Positions 12,221 through 25,237 of a stretch of 64,000 bases of DNA are shown in pieces. The DNA is from Castor canadensis (lineage: Eukaryota > Chordata > Mammalia > Rodentia > Castoridae). Made by a program: the position numbers and the translations under genes. The stretch is from positions 158,283,583 to 158,347,582 of the forward strand of contig NC_133390.1 in the NCBI RefSeq assembly GCF_047511655.1, read 5' to 3'. How positions within the stretch are numbered: position 1 is the stretch's first letter; each line of letters opens with the position of its first letter. The notes beneath the pieces were generated by a model, which was not told the origin of the DNA, did not search any database, and saw only the letters and a program-made list of their open reading frames with translations.

Positions 12221-12519
12221 ATAAGTTAAATAAAGTGAATCTGAAAATCAATAAATTAATGAGAAATACTATTGGCTGGTAATGGCACAAGTTATCTTTC
12301 CCAGGTCACATCAGTCTTTTAATAAGTGAGGGCCATCAGAATCTTTACCCAAAGAAGCACTTAATTACTCCATCAGGTAACAGATTTTGATAGAGCAAAT
12401 ATGATGTACTTGCTCTGATTTCGCTCAAGTCTTACAGAGATCTAGACAGGAATTGGCAAACTTTTTCTATAAAATGACAGAGAACAAATATTTTGTTTTG
12501 TGGACCACATGTGGTCTAT

Positions 12520-12615
12520 TTGTACATATATGTATATATACAATTCTATGTATATATAAGCATATTTTTTGTATTTTATGTGTATATATACATACATATA
12601 TATGAATATATGTAT
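12520..12615. repeat. (TA)-rich low-complexity tract
   Basis: TATATACAT-type repeats. Confidence 0.8.
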
Positions 12616-12624
12616 ACATTGAGA

Positions 12625-12843
12625 GAGAGAGAAAATTTCACTAAGTAGCCCAAGAAGCTGGCCTCAAACTCTCAATCCTCCTGCCTCAGCCTCCAAAATG
12701 CTGGGTTTCAGGCATGCTCCACCATTCCCAGTTTAAGGATATACATTTTTTTAATTGATTTTTTTTTTTTTTTGTGAGTCTGGGGTTTGAACTCAAGGCT
12801 TCTCTCTTGCAAAGCAGGTGCTATACAGCTTTAGCCACTCCTC
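12625..12843 (-). repeat. B1-like SINE and ID-like SINE, minus strand
   Basis: B1-like at about 12625-12735 (CTCCTGCCTCAGCCTCC in reverse), then ID-like at 12757-12843 with poly(T) tail. Confidence 0.75.
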
Positions 12844-13345
12844 TCGTTATTCTGTAATGGTAAATTTTTAAATTTTATCATTTTTAACATTTACTCACAT
12901 GTTTACCCATTGTTTGGGACATCCTCCCCACCTTACCCAACCCTCCCCAACCCCTCACCCCCATCCCCTGCTTCCAGACAGAACCTGTTCCACCCTCTTG
13001 TTCTCCAATTTTGTTGAAGAGAAAACATGAGATAAAAGAAAGACATAGTGGGTTTGCTAGTTTGAGATAAAGATAGCTCTACCGAAAGATTCCTAGCATT
13101 GCTTCCATACACATGTGTATTGCAACCCACATTGGTTCATCGATGAACCCAATTGGTTCATTCGTCCTAGTCTCCTTCCCATAGTGGCCTCTGTCAGTTT
13201 AAGATTACTATATTCACTCCTCTACAGTGAGCACTTCAACCACATTCAAGTTTTAGATTTCCTTCCATTTCCCGATTCCTCCCATGTGCGTTCTCCCCTT
13301 AGTGAGTGACCCATGTCCAATAATATTACTGTATTTGTTTTAGGT

Positions 13346-16300
13346 CTATAATCCGCATATGAAGAAGAATATACAATTTTTGGCCTTCTGAGCCTGGCTA
13401 ACTTCACTTAAGATAATGTTCTCCAGTTCCATCTGTTTACTTGCAAATGACAAAATTTCATTCTTCTTTGTGGCTGAGTAAAATTCCATTGTATATAAAT
13501 ACCACATTTTCTTAATCCATTCATCAGTATTGGGGCATCTTGGCTGTTTCCATAGCTTGGCTATTGTGAATAGTGCCACAATAAACATGGGTGTGCAGGT
13601 GCCTCTGGAGTAACCTGAGTCGCATTACTTCAGGTATATCCCTAGGAGTAGTATTGCTGGATCATATGACAGATCTATGTTTAGTTTTTAAGAAGACTCC
13701 ATATTGTTTTCCAAAGTGGTTTACTAGCTTACATTCCCACTAGCAGTGTATGAGGGTTCCTTTTTCCCTGTATCCTCACCAACATTTGTTGTTGGTGGTG
13801 CTTTTTGATGATAGATATTCTAAAACGAGTGAAGTGGCATCTTAGTGTAGTTTTGATTTGCATTTCCTTTATGGCCAGGAATGGTGAACATTTTTTCATG
13901 TTTTATGGCCATTTGGATTTCTTCCTTTGAAAAAGTTCTGTTTAGTTCCATTGTCCACTTCTTTATTGATTCATTGATTTTGGGGGAGTTTAGTTTTTTG
14001 AGCTCCCTGTGTATTCTGGTTATCAGTCTTTTGTCTGATAAATAATTAGCAAATATTTTCTCCCACTCTGTGGTTGGTCTCTTCAATTTAGAGACCATTT
14101 CTTTTGTTGTGCAGAAGCTTTTTAATTTTATGTAGTCCCATTTGTCCATCCTTTCTCTCAATTGCTGAGCTGCTAGAGTTCTATTGAGGAAGTCCTTGCC
14201 TCTACCTATTACTTCCAGAGTATTCCCTGCTCTTTCCTGTACTAACTGCAAGGTTTCGGGTCTGATATTAAGGTCCTTAACCCACTTTGAGTTGATACTA
14301 GTACAAGGTGATAAGCATGAATCTCATTTCAATTTTCTGCAGCAGATAACCACTTTTCCCAGCAACATTTGTTGAAGAGGCTGTCTTTTCTCCTTTGTAT
14401 ATTTTTGGTGACTTTTTCAAAAATAAGGTGGGCATAGCTATGTGGATTCATATCCGGGTCCTCTATTCTGTTCCATTGGTCTTCATATCTGTTTTTGTGC
14501 CAGTACCATGCTGTTTTTATTGCTATGGCTCTGTAGAATAGTTTGAAGTTGGATATTGTGATACCTCCAGCATTGCTCTTTTTGCTGACTATTGTCTTGG
14601 CTATTTGTGGTCTTTTGTATTTCCAAATGAACTTTAGGGTAGATTTTTCAATCTCTGTGATGAATGTCATTGGGATTTTGATGGGAATTGCACTGAACAT
14701 GTAGTTGCTTTTGGAGTAGAGCCATTTTTACTATGCTGATTCTGCCAATCATAAGCATGGGAGATCTTTCCACCTTCCTTATTCTTCTTTGATCTCTTTC
14801 TTCAGTGATTTGTAGTTCTCCTTGGAGAGGGCATTTACATCCTTTGTTAAGTTTATTACTAAGTATTTGATTTTTTTTTTGAGGTTATTGTAAATGGAAT
14901 TATTTTCCTATATTCTTTCTCAATTTGTTCATTGTTGGTGTATAGAAAGGCTACTGATTTTTTAAGTTGATTTTGTATCCTGTTACATTGCTAAAGCTGT
15001 TTATAGTGTCTAGGAGTTTGGGGGTGGGGTTTTTGGGTCTTTGAGGTATAGGATCAAGTCATCTGCAAATAGGGATACTTTGACTATTTCTTTTCCTATT
15101 TGTATTCCTTTTATTTCTTCTTATTGTCTTATTGCTCTGGCTAGAAATTCCAGGACTATGTTGAATAGGAGTGGGGAAAGTGGGCATCCTTGTCTCGTTC
15201 CTGACTTTAGAGGAAATTGTTTCAGCTTTTCCCCATCAAGTATTATGTTAGCTATAGGTTTGTTATATATAGCCTTTATAATGTTGAGGTACATTCCTTC
15301 TATTCCTACTTTTCTTAAAACTTTTATCATGAAGTGGTATTGAATCTTATCAAAGGTTTTTTCTGTATCTATTGAAATAATCAAGTGGTTTTTGTCTTGC
15401 TTCTGTTAATGTACTGTATTATATTTATTTGTGTATGTTGAACCATACTTACATCCCTGGGATGAAGCCAACTTGGTCAAGATGGTGAATGATCTTTCTG
15501 ATATGTTGTTGGATTCGGTTTGCCATTATTTTTCTGAGGATTTTTGCATCAATGTTCATTAAGGAGATTGGCCTGTAGCTCTCCTTTTGGGATGTGACCT
15601 TGTTCAATTTTGGGATGAGTGTAATACTGGCTTCATAGAATGAGTTGGGCAGTGTTCCTTCCTTTTCTATTTCGTGGAAAAGTTTAAGGAATGTTGGTAT
15701 TAGTTCTTTAAAGGTCTAGTAGAATTCAGCAGAGAATCCTTCAGGTCTTGGACTTTTCTTTTTTGGGATACTCTTTATTATTGTTTCAATTTCATTATAT
15801 GTTATAGATCTGTTTACGTGGTTAATATCCTCTTGGTTCAGTTTTGGATGGTCAGAAGTATCTTGAAATCTGTCCATTTCTTCAAGATTTTCCAATTTAT
15901 TGTAATATAGGTTCTCAAAGTAGTCTCTGATGATTCCCTGGATTTCCTTGGTGTTTATTGTTATCTCCCCTTTTCATTTCTGATTTTACTAATTTGGGTC
16001 TTTTCTCTCCTCATTTTAGTCAGATTTGCCAGGGGCTCATAAATCTTGTTTAGTTTTTCAAAGAACCAGTTTTTTTGTTTCATTGATTCTTTGCTTTTTT
16101 TTTTGTCTCTATTTCATTGATTTTAGCCCTTATTTTTATTATTTCTCTCCTTCTGCTTGCTTTGGGTTTTGCTTGTTCTTCTTTTTTTAGGAGTTTGAGA
16201 TGTAACATTAGGTCATTTATTTGAGGTCTTTCTGTCCTTTTAATATATGCACTCATAGCTATAAACTTTCCTCTTAAGACTGCCTTTGCTGTGTCCCATA

Positions 16301-17144
16301 GGTTCTGGTAGGTTGTGTTTGCATTTTCATTAACTTCCAGGAAACTTTTGATTTCCTCTCTTATTTCTTCTATGATCCACTGATTATTGAGCAATGTGTT
16401 ATTCAGCCTCCAACTATTTGGGTATTTTCTGCTGTTGTTTTTGTTGTTGAATTCTAGTTTTAATGCATTTTGATCAGATAGAATGCAGGGGGTTATTTCT
16501 ATTTTCTTGTATTTACTAAGGCTTGCTTTGTGCCCTAACATATAATCTATTTTGGAGAAAGTTCCATGGGCTGCTGAGAAGAATGTATATTGTGCTGTTT
16601 GTTGTTGGATGAAATATTCTGTATAAGTCAGTTAGGTCCATTTGATCTATGGTGTCATTTAGTTCTAGGATTTCTTTGTTGATTTTTTGTTTGGATGACG
16701 TATCTACTGGTGATAGAGGGGCATTAAAGTCTCCTATTTGAAGTCTATATGTGCTTTTAAATCCTTTAATGTATGTTTGATGAAATTGGGTGCCTTGACA
16801 TTGGGTGCATATAGGTTGATTATTGTTACTTTCTTTTGATGTATTGCCCCTTTTATTAGTATGAAGTGTCTTTTTTTATCTCATTTGACCAATGTCAGTT
16901 TGAAGTCTACTTTGTCTGATGTAAGTATTGCTACTCTTGCCTGTTTTCAGGGCCATTGGTAAATCTTCCAGCCTTTCACCCTAAGCCACTGTTTATTTCT
17001 GTCAATAAGATGGGCCTCTTGTAAACAACAAATTGTCAGATCTTCCTTTTTAATATAGTTTGCCAAATGGTGTCTTTTGATGGGAGAATTGAGTCCTCTG
17101 ACATTCAGTGTTAATATTGATAGATATGTGGTGATTCCTGCCAT
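13346..17144 (-). pseudogene. L1 ORF2 (endonuclease-reverse transcriptase), broken
   Basis: The endonuclease start is at 17144-16947. RT-domain pieces are at 16541-16080 and 15384-15121, with the Phe-Ala-Asp-Asp catalytic motif encoded near 15060. The thumb and C-terminal region is at 14700-14329, 14251-13820 and 13588-13346. Stops and frame changes separate the pieces. Confidence 0.88.
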
Positions 17145-17188
17145 TTAGTTGTTTTTGTTGTTTAAGGATTTGATTGTGTGCAGACAAA

Positions 17189-18366
17189 TCAATGCTGCTC
17201 TCTGGTTACTTGTCTTTCCTTCTCCTGTGGTTTGATACTTCTTGTACTCTTGTGGTTTTGTTTGCTTTCATCTTCTGTGTACAGAATTCCTTGTAGAATC
17301 TTCTGTAGTGGTGGTTTAGTGGTCATATATTGTCTTAGTTTCTGTTTATTGTGAAAGATTCTTATTGCTCTGTCAATTTTGAAAGATAGTTTTGCTGGGT
17401 AGAGTATCCTAAGGTTGATATTATTTTCATTCAGTGCCTGAAATACTTTTAAGGCTTCCATGCATTTCTTGCCCTTCTTGCTTTTAAGGTTTCCATTAAG
17501 AAATCTGCTGATATTTTGATGAGTTTTCCTTTATATGTTATTTGTTTTTCCTGTCTTACAGCCTTCAATATTCTTTCTCTGTTCTCTGTGCTTATTATTT
17601 CAATGATAATATGTCTTGGGGAGTTTCTATTTTGGTCAAGTCTGTTTAGTGCCCTGGAGGCTTCCTGTACCTGAATGGCCAAAACTTTCTTGAGATTTGG
17701 GAATTTTTCTGATATTATTTTATTGACTATATTACATATCCCTTTGGCTTGCACCTCTTCTCCTTCTTCAGTGCCCATGATTCTCAGGTTTGTCTTCTGA
17801 TGGAGTCACTGAGTTCTTGTATATTCCTTTTACAGCTCTTGAACTGTTTGACTAAGATTTCTTCTGTTTTTTTCTCTAATTTCTATTTTATCTTTGAGCT
17901 CTGAGATTCTGTTTTCTATTTTTTCTAGTCTGATGACATGCCTTCCACTGTGTTTTTTGTTTGACTAAAGGGATTTTTTTATTTCCAGGATTCCTGTTTG
18001 ATTATTTTTTCTGAGGTTTTCCATGTCTTTGTTCAACTCCTCTCTTATATTTTATGTTGTCATCTTTAATTCATATTTAATTTAATTCTCTTTTTATAAT
18101 GTCTTTGCTTTACTTTGGTGTTTGTTGAAGTCCTCTCTGAGTTCATTTATTTGTTTCTGTGTCTTGTCATGTTCTTTATTTTTGGTGTCTTGAAATTTCT
18201 TGAGTACATCTTGTATCTTCTGGTTAACCATGTCTAGTGTCTTCTTGAATTTCTCAGTGATTTCTTCCTTGAGGGTTTTTTCCTGGGCATCACTAGGCTC
18301 CTTAGTGAAATTTATCATCGTTTTGTTGGAGTCAGAAACTGGGTATCCATTTTCTTCATTTCCCAC
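17189..18366 (-). pseudogene. L1 ORF1, broken
   Basis: The N-terminal piece (18366-18094) is Lys/Glu-rich and predicted coiled coil. The RNA-recognition and C-terminal parts are at 17778-17449 and 17461-17189 in different frames, so a frameshift falls near 17455. Normal ORF1 is an RNA-binding chaperone of the L1 particle. Confidence 0.85.
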
Positions 18367-18399
18367 TGAATCCTGTATTGAATTTTTTTTTTTTTTTTT

Positions 18400-19740
18400 T
18401 TGAGGAAAGTGATTTCCATTCTCTCTTCTTCTTCACATCACTCCATTTGGTGCTGTGCAACTATGTTCTTGATAGGCTAGTTGGTGGTTTTAATCACCTG
18501 TTTTCTATCCCTTGATTTAATTTTTGTGTTGTGACTGACTTGGTTGTTAGCTAGGTTGATGTGCTCTTTCGGTCCCTGGCCTAGAGGTGTAATTTAGCAA
18601 TAACAATTCACAGGTTCAATGCCTTACCAGTTGTTTACATATTCTTGGTGATACTATCTATAAACAATGGAAGTTGTGTGGGGGCAGGGTAAATGGTTAT
18701 TAGGCTAGATACAGAAATTTGAGAAATTGGTAAAGGTGGCACTAAAAGGGGGATGGGAAAAGGGGTGCGTAGGGAAGTGGTATGGGAGCTGCTGTGTGTG
18801 TTTGGGTGCATTTCTGTTGTGTCAGAGATTGCAGTGGGCTGGGGTTGTGTACAGTTGGTACACAGTGGGTAGTGAGTGTGTAGAAGGGAGCAGTAGTGTG
18901 GTGACAGGTTGGGGGAGGATAGGAAGAGGAGGTGAAGACAGGAGGAAAGAGTGGATGAAAAAGAGCAGAAAGAGTAGTTGGGAGGGAGAACAATGGATTG
19001 TAGCACAGGAAAAGAAGGGAAGGTAAAGGGGGTAAGAATAGGGATAAGAAAATAGTGTACAGGGACAACAAAAAGTTCAGTCTTTTGGCAAAAATTCTGG
19101 AGTTATTCCTTAGGTGTCCAATACTGTGTTGGTTTACAAGCAGGAGCTTTGATGTGTTCTCACCAGGTGACTGCCTTGTGAGTAGTATTTGGTTCCTTCT
19201 GTCCACAGGGTAGTTGCAATTGTGAGGTGAGGTAAGTCTGCCAGGTCATAGCTGTTGTTTTTCTCACCAGGCAGCAGCTGCATTGCCCTTCAGCTGCAAA
19301 TCTGTTTGGTCAGCTCCTCCCCCAGCAAGGTGGGGCAATTCAGTTTTGAATGCTGCCCTCTGTCCCATGAGATCAGCTCCAGGATCCACCACCTGCCCAG
19401 TTTTGGGAGGTTGACCTATCACCCCCCACTCAGCTTTTGTGCCTCTCCCAACCTCTGCTGTTTGCTAGTGGCTCCTGTGGGAGGTTGGCTTGTCACCCCA
19501 CTCCCACTCTTAGCCTTTGTTGCCTTGGTTCACTGAGAGTTCAGTGCCTCACCCCTTTCTCCAGGGCAGGTTCAGTGTTCCACCCCCACCTCCGCTATCA
19601 GTGTTAGATTACAGTTTGCTGTTTATGTTTTTCAGTTTTGTTGGGGGCTGTTCAGGCTATTCCCAGGTGCTGGGTAGGGGAATCATGCATGGTGCTTGAT
19701 GCTCACCTGTTTGTTCTGCAGATTCACACAGCACCTTTGG
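18400..19740 (-). mobile_element. L1 5'UTR/promoter region
   Basis: GC- and G-rich on the minus strand, upstream of ORF1. The region near 19400-19540 has two similar GGGAGGTTG(A/G)C units, hinting at repeated promoter modules. The assignment rests on position. Confidence 0.6.
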
Positions 19741-19747
19741 AGCGGCT

Positions 19748-19882
19748 CTGGTTATTTTGGAGACGGGTTCTCTCACAAACTATTTGCCCAGGCTGACCTC
19801 GAACCATGATCTTCCTGATCTCAGCTTCCCAAGTGGCTGGGATTACAGGCAAGAGGGCATGAGCCACCAGCGCCTAACTAGG
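19748..19882 (-). repeat. B1-like SINE half
   Basis: Reverse B1-like sequence (ACTATTTGCCCAGGCTG..., GGGATTACAGG) directly beside the L1 5' end. Confidence 0.8.
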
Positions 19883-19940
19883 ATACATTGGGTTTTTTTT
19901 TTGTTTTTTTACTAGAACACTTTAAAAATGAAAAACTGAC

Positions 19941-20030
19941 TGAGGCTATAACTCAGTGGTAGAATGTGTGTCTAATGTGTGTATGAAGCCCTGGATTCAA
20001 GCTCTAGTACCACACACACACACACACAAA
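19941..20030 (+). repeat. ID-like SINE with (CA)n tail
   Basis: Diverged ID head, then a short CA run and A tail. Confidence 0.8.
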
Positions 20031-20459
20031 AAGTAAAAACCATTCTTGACTATATAAATGCTGCCTGAAATGTGGAAAGGACAAATGAATATTGTGGTCA
20101 CTAAGACTACAGAGTGAGCTTTAGTAAACATTAACAAATGATAAGGTAAATAAATACTTATATGACAAGCTAAGTATTGTGGTCAGGCTTCAGAAATGGG
20201 AAAAGATGGGCTTCCTGTGGGGACCAGCAAGTAGCCAAGCTAGACTTGAATATAGACTTCCCCACACCTATCAGTCCAGGAGTTCTAGCGATTGTATGAA
20301 TGTACATGTAAATGAATGCAGGAAAGATAAAGAAAACTAGGCGAGGGCAAGTTGCAAACAGGGGTTTGTGTTTCATTTGGAATGATGGGAATCCAGCAGC
20401 AGCCTCTTGTTTTCCTTCCTCCCAGCCTTGCTCCCTTCATCTCCACAAGCAGCCAGAGG

Positions 20460-20890
20460 GATCATTCTACAATGCAGATCTAATTAAGTCCTGTCCCTAT
20501 TAAAACTCTTCAGTCATTTTCCATTGACTTAACATTATCTAAACTCCTCACTATGGTTTACAAGTCCCATCATGGCCTGACCCTGCCTCTGTCTCCCCTC
20601 ATGTCTGTTTGCTATCCTTTCTGAACTTTTTGCAATTTTTCAAATGCACCATTCTGTCTTTGCATTAGGATCTCCATGTGTATCATTCCCATGTCTGCAA
20701 TACTGCCATCTTCTCCAACATGGCTAATTCCAACTCAGCCTGTTCTTGACTTCCTTAGCCCCCACACTAGTTTATGTCTCCCGTAGTACCAGCTTTATCA
20801 CAATTACTTATTTGTGAGCTTTCCCTGACAGACATCATGTCTGTCTAGATTACAATTATAACCCAAGAATGTAGCATAGTGCTGGCTCAC
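20460..20890 (+). repeat. LINE-2 (L2) remnant
   Basis: Follows the L2 3' consensus pattern: AAACTCTTCAGTCATTTTCC, CTCCTCACTATGGTTTACAAG, GGCCTGACCCTGCCTCTG. Confidence 0.65.
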
Positions 20891-20999
20891 AGTGAGTGCT
20901 TAGCATACTGAGCTACAGGAGCAGAAGACAAGAGGAAATGGAGTCACCACAGTGAGAAGAAGTGTACAGCTCATTCTTTGACAGGATTAGGCAGGCAGA

Positions 21000-21210
21000 A
21001 GAAACTCAAATCGAGAGAGATTCAGCCTGAGCAAACACTTAACTGAGTGATTCTATGTACTAAACATGGTGCTTGATGCTTTATCAAAAGGTTATTTCCC
21101 ATGTGTTCAATAATTCTCTGGGGCATACATTGAGATTCCTACTCCCTTTGTAGATGGAGAAACTGAAACTCAGAGAAATTACATAAAATTTCCAAGGCCA
21201 CAGTATACTA
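21000..21210 (+). repeat. MIR
   Basis: Typical MIR core with GATGGAGAAACTGAAACTCAG and TTTCCAAGGCCACAG. Confidence 0.65.
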
Positions 21211-21424
21211 AATGGGTCCCCTTACTACAGTCTGGTCAGTTTCTATCCTGCTTTTACCAACGCTCAGATTGGTTGAAACAGTGTTCCCTATGTCTATACA
21301 TTTGAGAAGGAAGAGATCTAAACAGCTGACCCCATCCTAAGTCTAAACTTCTTAAAGTTGGAGGGACAGTCCAGGATTAAATTGAAACTTAATTCATAAC
21401 TCATAGGATCATGCATGGTGCATG

Positions 21425-21540
21425 ATCAGGCATGGTGGTGCATGCCTGCAATCCCAGCTACTCAAGAGGCAGAGGTAGGAGGATCTCATTCTGAGACTGG
21501 CCCACACAAGAGCATGCAACCCTATCTAAAAAAAGAAGAA
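21425..21540 (+). repeat. B1-like SINE
   Basis: GCATGGTGGTGCATGCCTGC head, an AGCTACTCAAGAGGCAGAGG body and a purine-rich tail to about 21606. A 9-bp inverted repeat (21407-21427) abuts the head. Confidence 0.8.
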
Positions 21541-21606
21541 GAAGAGGAAAGAAAGAAGGACATGGGGGGGAGAGAGAGAGAGAGAAAGAAGAAAGAAAGA
21601 AGAAAG

Positions 21607-21690
21607 GCTAGGTGCATGGCTCAAGTGGTAGAGTGCCTGTCTAGCAAGTACAAGACGCTCAGTTCAAAGCCCAGAACTGAAAAAAAAATT
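21607..21690 (+). repeat. ID-like SINE
   Basis: A and B boxes with an A tail. Confidence 0.85.
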
Positions 21691-21779
21691 ATGAGTTTAA
21701 AAGAAAACCTAAAATGCCAAAATATACCTTCTGTAAACACATGAACAGTATAATTAATATAGATAACTAAAATTTATAC

Positions 21780-21962
21780 CAGGTACTTCACTGAGTACTG
21801 GTTCTGTTTTAATTCCCAGAATACTCTTTAGTGGATATTATGATATCCCTGTTCAAGGATGAAGAAACTGAGGCTCAGAGTGGTTAAGAGAGAATATGTC
21901 TTTTGGTGGGGAGGCAATACTGGGGTTTGAACTCAGGACGTTACACTTAGTCAGGCATTCCT
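21780..21962. repeat. MIR followed by minus-strand ID fragment
   Basis: 21780-21895 is MIR-like (GAAGAAACTGAGGCTCAGAG). 21905-21962 is a reverse ID 3' part. Confidence 0.65.
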
Positions 21963-22046
21963 CAGCACATGTCATATTAAAATAGGCAAACTGGCATATT
22001 GACTATTTCTAGCTGAAATCACGTGAGGAATTGTAACTTCACAAAG

Positions 22047-22245
22047 GCCACTTGGAGCTCACACCTGCAATCCTAGCTCCTCAGGAGGCAGAGTTCAGGA
22101 GGTTTGTGTTTTGAAGCCAGCCCAGGCACATAGCTCATGAGACCCTATCTCAAAAAAAAAACCCATCACAAAAAAAGGGCTGGTGAAGTGGCTCAAGTTG
22201 TAAACCTTGAGTTCAAACTCCAGTACTACAAAAAAAAAAAAAAAA
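22047..22245 (+). repeat. Dimeric B1-ID SINE, deleted-ID subfamily
   Basis: B1-like half, linker AAACCCATCACAAAAAAGGG, then a short ID half. Confidence 0.88.
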
Positions 22246-22429
22246 GGCCATTTGGTCTGTCTTTTCCTACATGCACTAAGCCATGAAGATTCTTTTGGGA
22301 GGAATATCCTTCACATACCAAGGCCAGAATATAGCCTTGATCACCAGAGACTGGTAATTGGGGCTGCTATAAACCTGAATTCACACTATGACATAATCCT
22401 TATCTTCTTCTAGCTTCCACACACTCCCT

Positions 22430-22727
22430 CCCAAATATCTCTTAGTAAAATTCCTAGAATTTACTTCCTAATCCAGATAGCCATGTGTCCTAATATTACT
22501 TCACAGATTTACTGTTCTTTGTCTAAGGAATATAAAAGCATCATCCTTTGGGCATTTCTCTGAACTTCACTCTCTTAGATCCCCATGTACATGTAAATTT
22601 AATAAAATTATGATGCTTTTCTCTTTTTAATCAGTTCTTGTATTAATTGAATCCCTAGATTGAGCCAAACAGCCCACATAAGAACTAAGGGAATAGAGGG
22701 GACTGCTCCCCCCTATATCTTCACACA
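22430..22727 (+). repeat. LTR-like fragment
   Basis: A TATAAAA box at 22531, AATAAA at 22601, and an ERV-type 3' end (TGAGCCAAACAGCC... to CACACA). The 5' boundary is not clear and no target duplication was found. Confidence 0.45.
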
Positions 22728-24040
22728 ACTTTTAAATAGCAAAGTCACATATGACTAACCACAGAGCCTGCATTCTTTCAGCTGCACTGTCCTACCTCTT
22801 TTATACAAAGAACTGTGTCTAACTGTTGAGAATAACCCACATGAACAATTAAAGAACAATGAAGTATTGAACAATATGGCATTGACTTTAAGAGCTGGCA
22901 GAGTTCAGAAAATGGAGAGCAGTATTTGGGCTACACTGGTGCTCAAAGAGAATAAATACTGGAGCCAGCATTTGATCTGGACTCTGGGGGAAGGGTGAGA
23001 TATGACCAGGAGCAATTGAGAGAATGGGTGATGTTGGTGAAACCATTGAAAAACAAGGAGATGGAGTCACTGTGAAACTTGTTCCACCGAGGCCAAGGAA
23101 GGGACTATGATGAAGAGGAAATGGAAAATCTGAGATTATTTGAAGCATAAAATAAAAAAGTACATAAACATCAGGAAAAAAGAGTCAAAGATGGAGACCA
23201 AGAGTTTTTACTGGTCATTGGACAAAGATCACTGGAAATGACGAGTGGAGGAAAAGGGTGTAGGAAGTAAAAGTAGAATGAAGGAGAGAAAGAGAGGTGG
23301 GGGAGGAGGAGAAGGGAAAGACCAGCCATCATTTGCATGCTAGAGAAAATCTGTAGTCTTTAATTTTTTCCTTAAAGTTTAGCTTTCAACCTAAACCACA
23401 TGAAAGATGCAACTTTACTGCAGTGTCCTAGAGAATGCCTCGGGTTGAAAGTGAAGCAAGTTCAACACATACAAGTTAAAAACAATAAATGAAAATTTAT
23501 TGACTTGTCTAATTGACAAGTTCAGATATAGGATGGTCTTCGAGCAAGTGCCAATCCAGTGGCTTCATTGTGTTGCCAATGCTGTTTTTACTATCTTCAC
23601 TCTGTCTTCCACTATGTCAGCTTCATCCTAAAGTTGGCTCCAGTTTCAAAATGACCACCAGCTCAAATCACAACTGCTGACTTTATGTTAGGTACTCAAT
23701 GAAAGAGAGTTTCCCGAAACCATCAAAAGGCCTAAGTTTCCTTTGATTAGACCATCTTTAGTCAGAGGCCATGTCTGAACCACAAATGGGGAGGATGGGG
23801 TGGGATTGTGCTATTTGTCACAGAGAAATCTAAACCCTGGAGCCAGGGGTTAAGTCACTGTCATCCAAAATGTGTATCTAAGACCAGGATCCCTTTTGAA
23901 AGGGGGAAGATCATAGCTGATGGCAGGGAGACACATATTTGTTTGTTTGTTTTTCAGAAAACCACTTAGCTGAGAAGAAAAGGAGCTTTACTTAGTACAT
24001 GAACATTTATTCAGTCAGTACTTGCTTTTTTTGTTTGCTT
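22728..24040. other. Unique sequence
   Basis: No exon, RNA gene or nameable repeat recognised. Confidence 0.4.
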
Positions 24041-24125
24041 GTTTTTTGTTTTTTTCATTTTTATTTTTTTATTTTTCATATGTGCATACAATGCTTGGGT
24101 CATTTCTCCCCCCTGCCCCCACCCC
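24040..24125 (-). repeat. L1 3' end fragment
   Basis: Reverse strand: a G-rich 3'UTR, CATTGTATGCACATATGAAA and an A-rich tail. Similar tails occur elsewhere in the window. Confidence 0.7.
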
Positions 24126-24320
24126 CAGTCAGTACTTGTTGAGTTACTGCTCTGGGCTGGTCACTGTGCCAATCAGGGCCATAAAAATGAGTAAAACATG
24201 ACCTCTTCTTTTTATTGATTAGAAAAGACAAACACATAAACAATGTGATAAAGGCTTTGACAGAGGACAAGATAAGCTCTGAAAAACAGAGAATGGAGGA
24301 AAAAATACATGCTTCAGACT

Positions 24321-25237
24321 TTTCTGATAGTTTTGTTTGGACTAACTCTTATTGATAGGGACAAGAAACCCCAGACATCATAGTGCACAAAGCTGGAAAC
24401 CCTAGGGCCTCAGGCTAGAAATCAGCCAGGCTGCTGTAAGAGGAATCCAGGAGCAGGCAGGACCAGTATGAGCAAAATGTTTTATTCTTTTCTCTCCCAC
24501 AGTGCTCATGACTAGGGTGGAGGAAACATTGGAAAAGTAGTCCCTGTCTTTTCCAAGATCAGAGAGAAAATAGGGAAGGGTGGGGATCCCATAATCAGAG
24601 AAAGCCCAGGCATTTGAGAGGAAACCCACCCTGAGATCTGTCAGATAGCAAATAAATAAAACCAGTTAGCTTGTGTCAGCAGCTCCAAATGCCTGACACA
24701 AACCCTATCTGCACTCATTCCCTCCAGGTGTGGGAATCTGGTGTATGGGATAACATACACACTTGTCTGAAGATCCATTTATTGCTCTCACTGCATTGGT
24801 TCTGCTGAGTCTCACTAGCCTCATTCTTGGCACCTTAGTAAAACCCCTGTCACTGTGAGGCACTACTGTGGGGCCTTTCAATAGCTCTGCCCAGGCAGGG
24901 TCTCCGGGGACCACTGACTTTAAAAATATACATAGACAGAAATCATCAGTACTCTAACCTCCGGACACAGAGACCAGAGTAATGCATGCCTTTTCTCTTT
25001 GCTTCAAATTCCCTCCCTTCCTTGTCTTTCTCTCTTTCTCTTTCCATCTCCTTTTCTCTCTTCTTCCCTCAGCAATTCCCCTTCCCTGTCCTAAGCCTTG
25101 CTAGTCCTCTGGCTGTCCTGGGACACTTGTGTCATAGCACCAGCCCAAAGGATCACATAGAAAGCAGGAAGGCACATCCTCTTGCCCCTATCCCTGACCC
25201 ACCCACTGCAGCAGAACACCTTCTCTGTCCCACTCAG
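24321..25237. other. Sequence directly upstream of ASIP first coding exon
   Basis: No SINE recognised. A pyrimidine-rich run (25010-25090) precedes the acceptor by about 150 nt. Non-coding first exons cannot be identified by eye. Confidence 0.4.

Larger units (their letters stand above)
12855..19740 (-). mobile_element. Long decayed LINE-1 (L1), minus strand
   Basis: A nearly complete L1 reads from a GC-rich 5'UTR at the high-coordinate end through ORF1, ORF2 and a G-rich 3'UTR. Reading frames are broken by several stops and frameshifts, so it should not be able to move on its own. It lies between SINEs and is far from coding exons. It is younger than the other L1 pieces in the window judging by readable protein segments. 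Confidence 0.9.

Noticed and set aside
18635..19206. Long Ser/Thr/Pro-rich minus-strand frames near 19 kb
   Set aside because: They fall in the L1 5'UTR, where base composition leaves frames open.
21407..21427. 9-bp-arm palindrome beside a B1 SINE
   Set aside because: Short, isolated and partly inside the SINE flank; likely chance or a local duplication.
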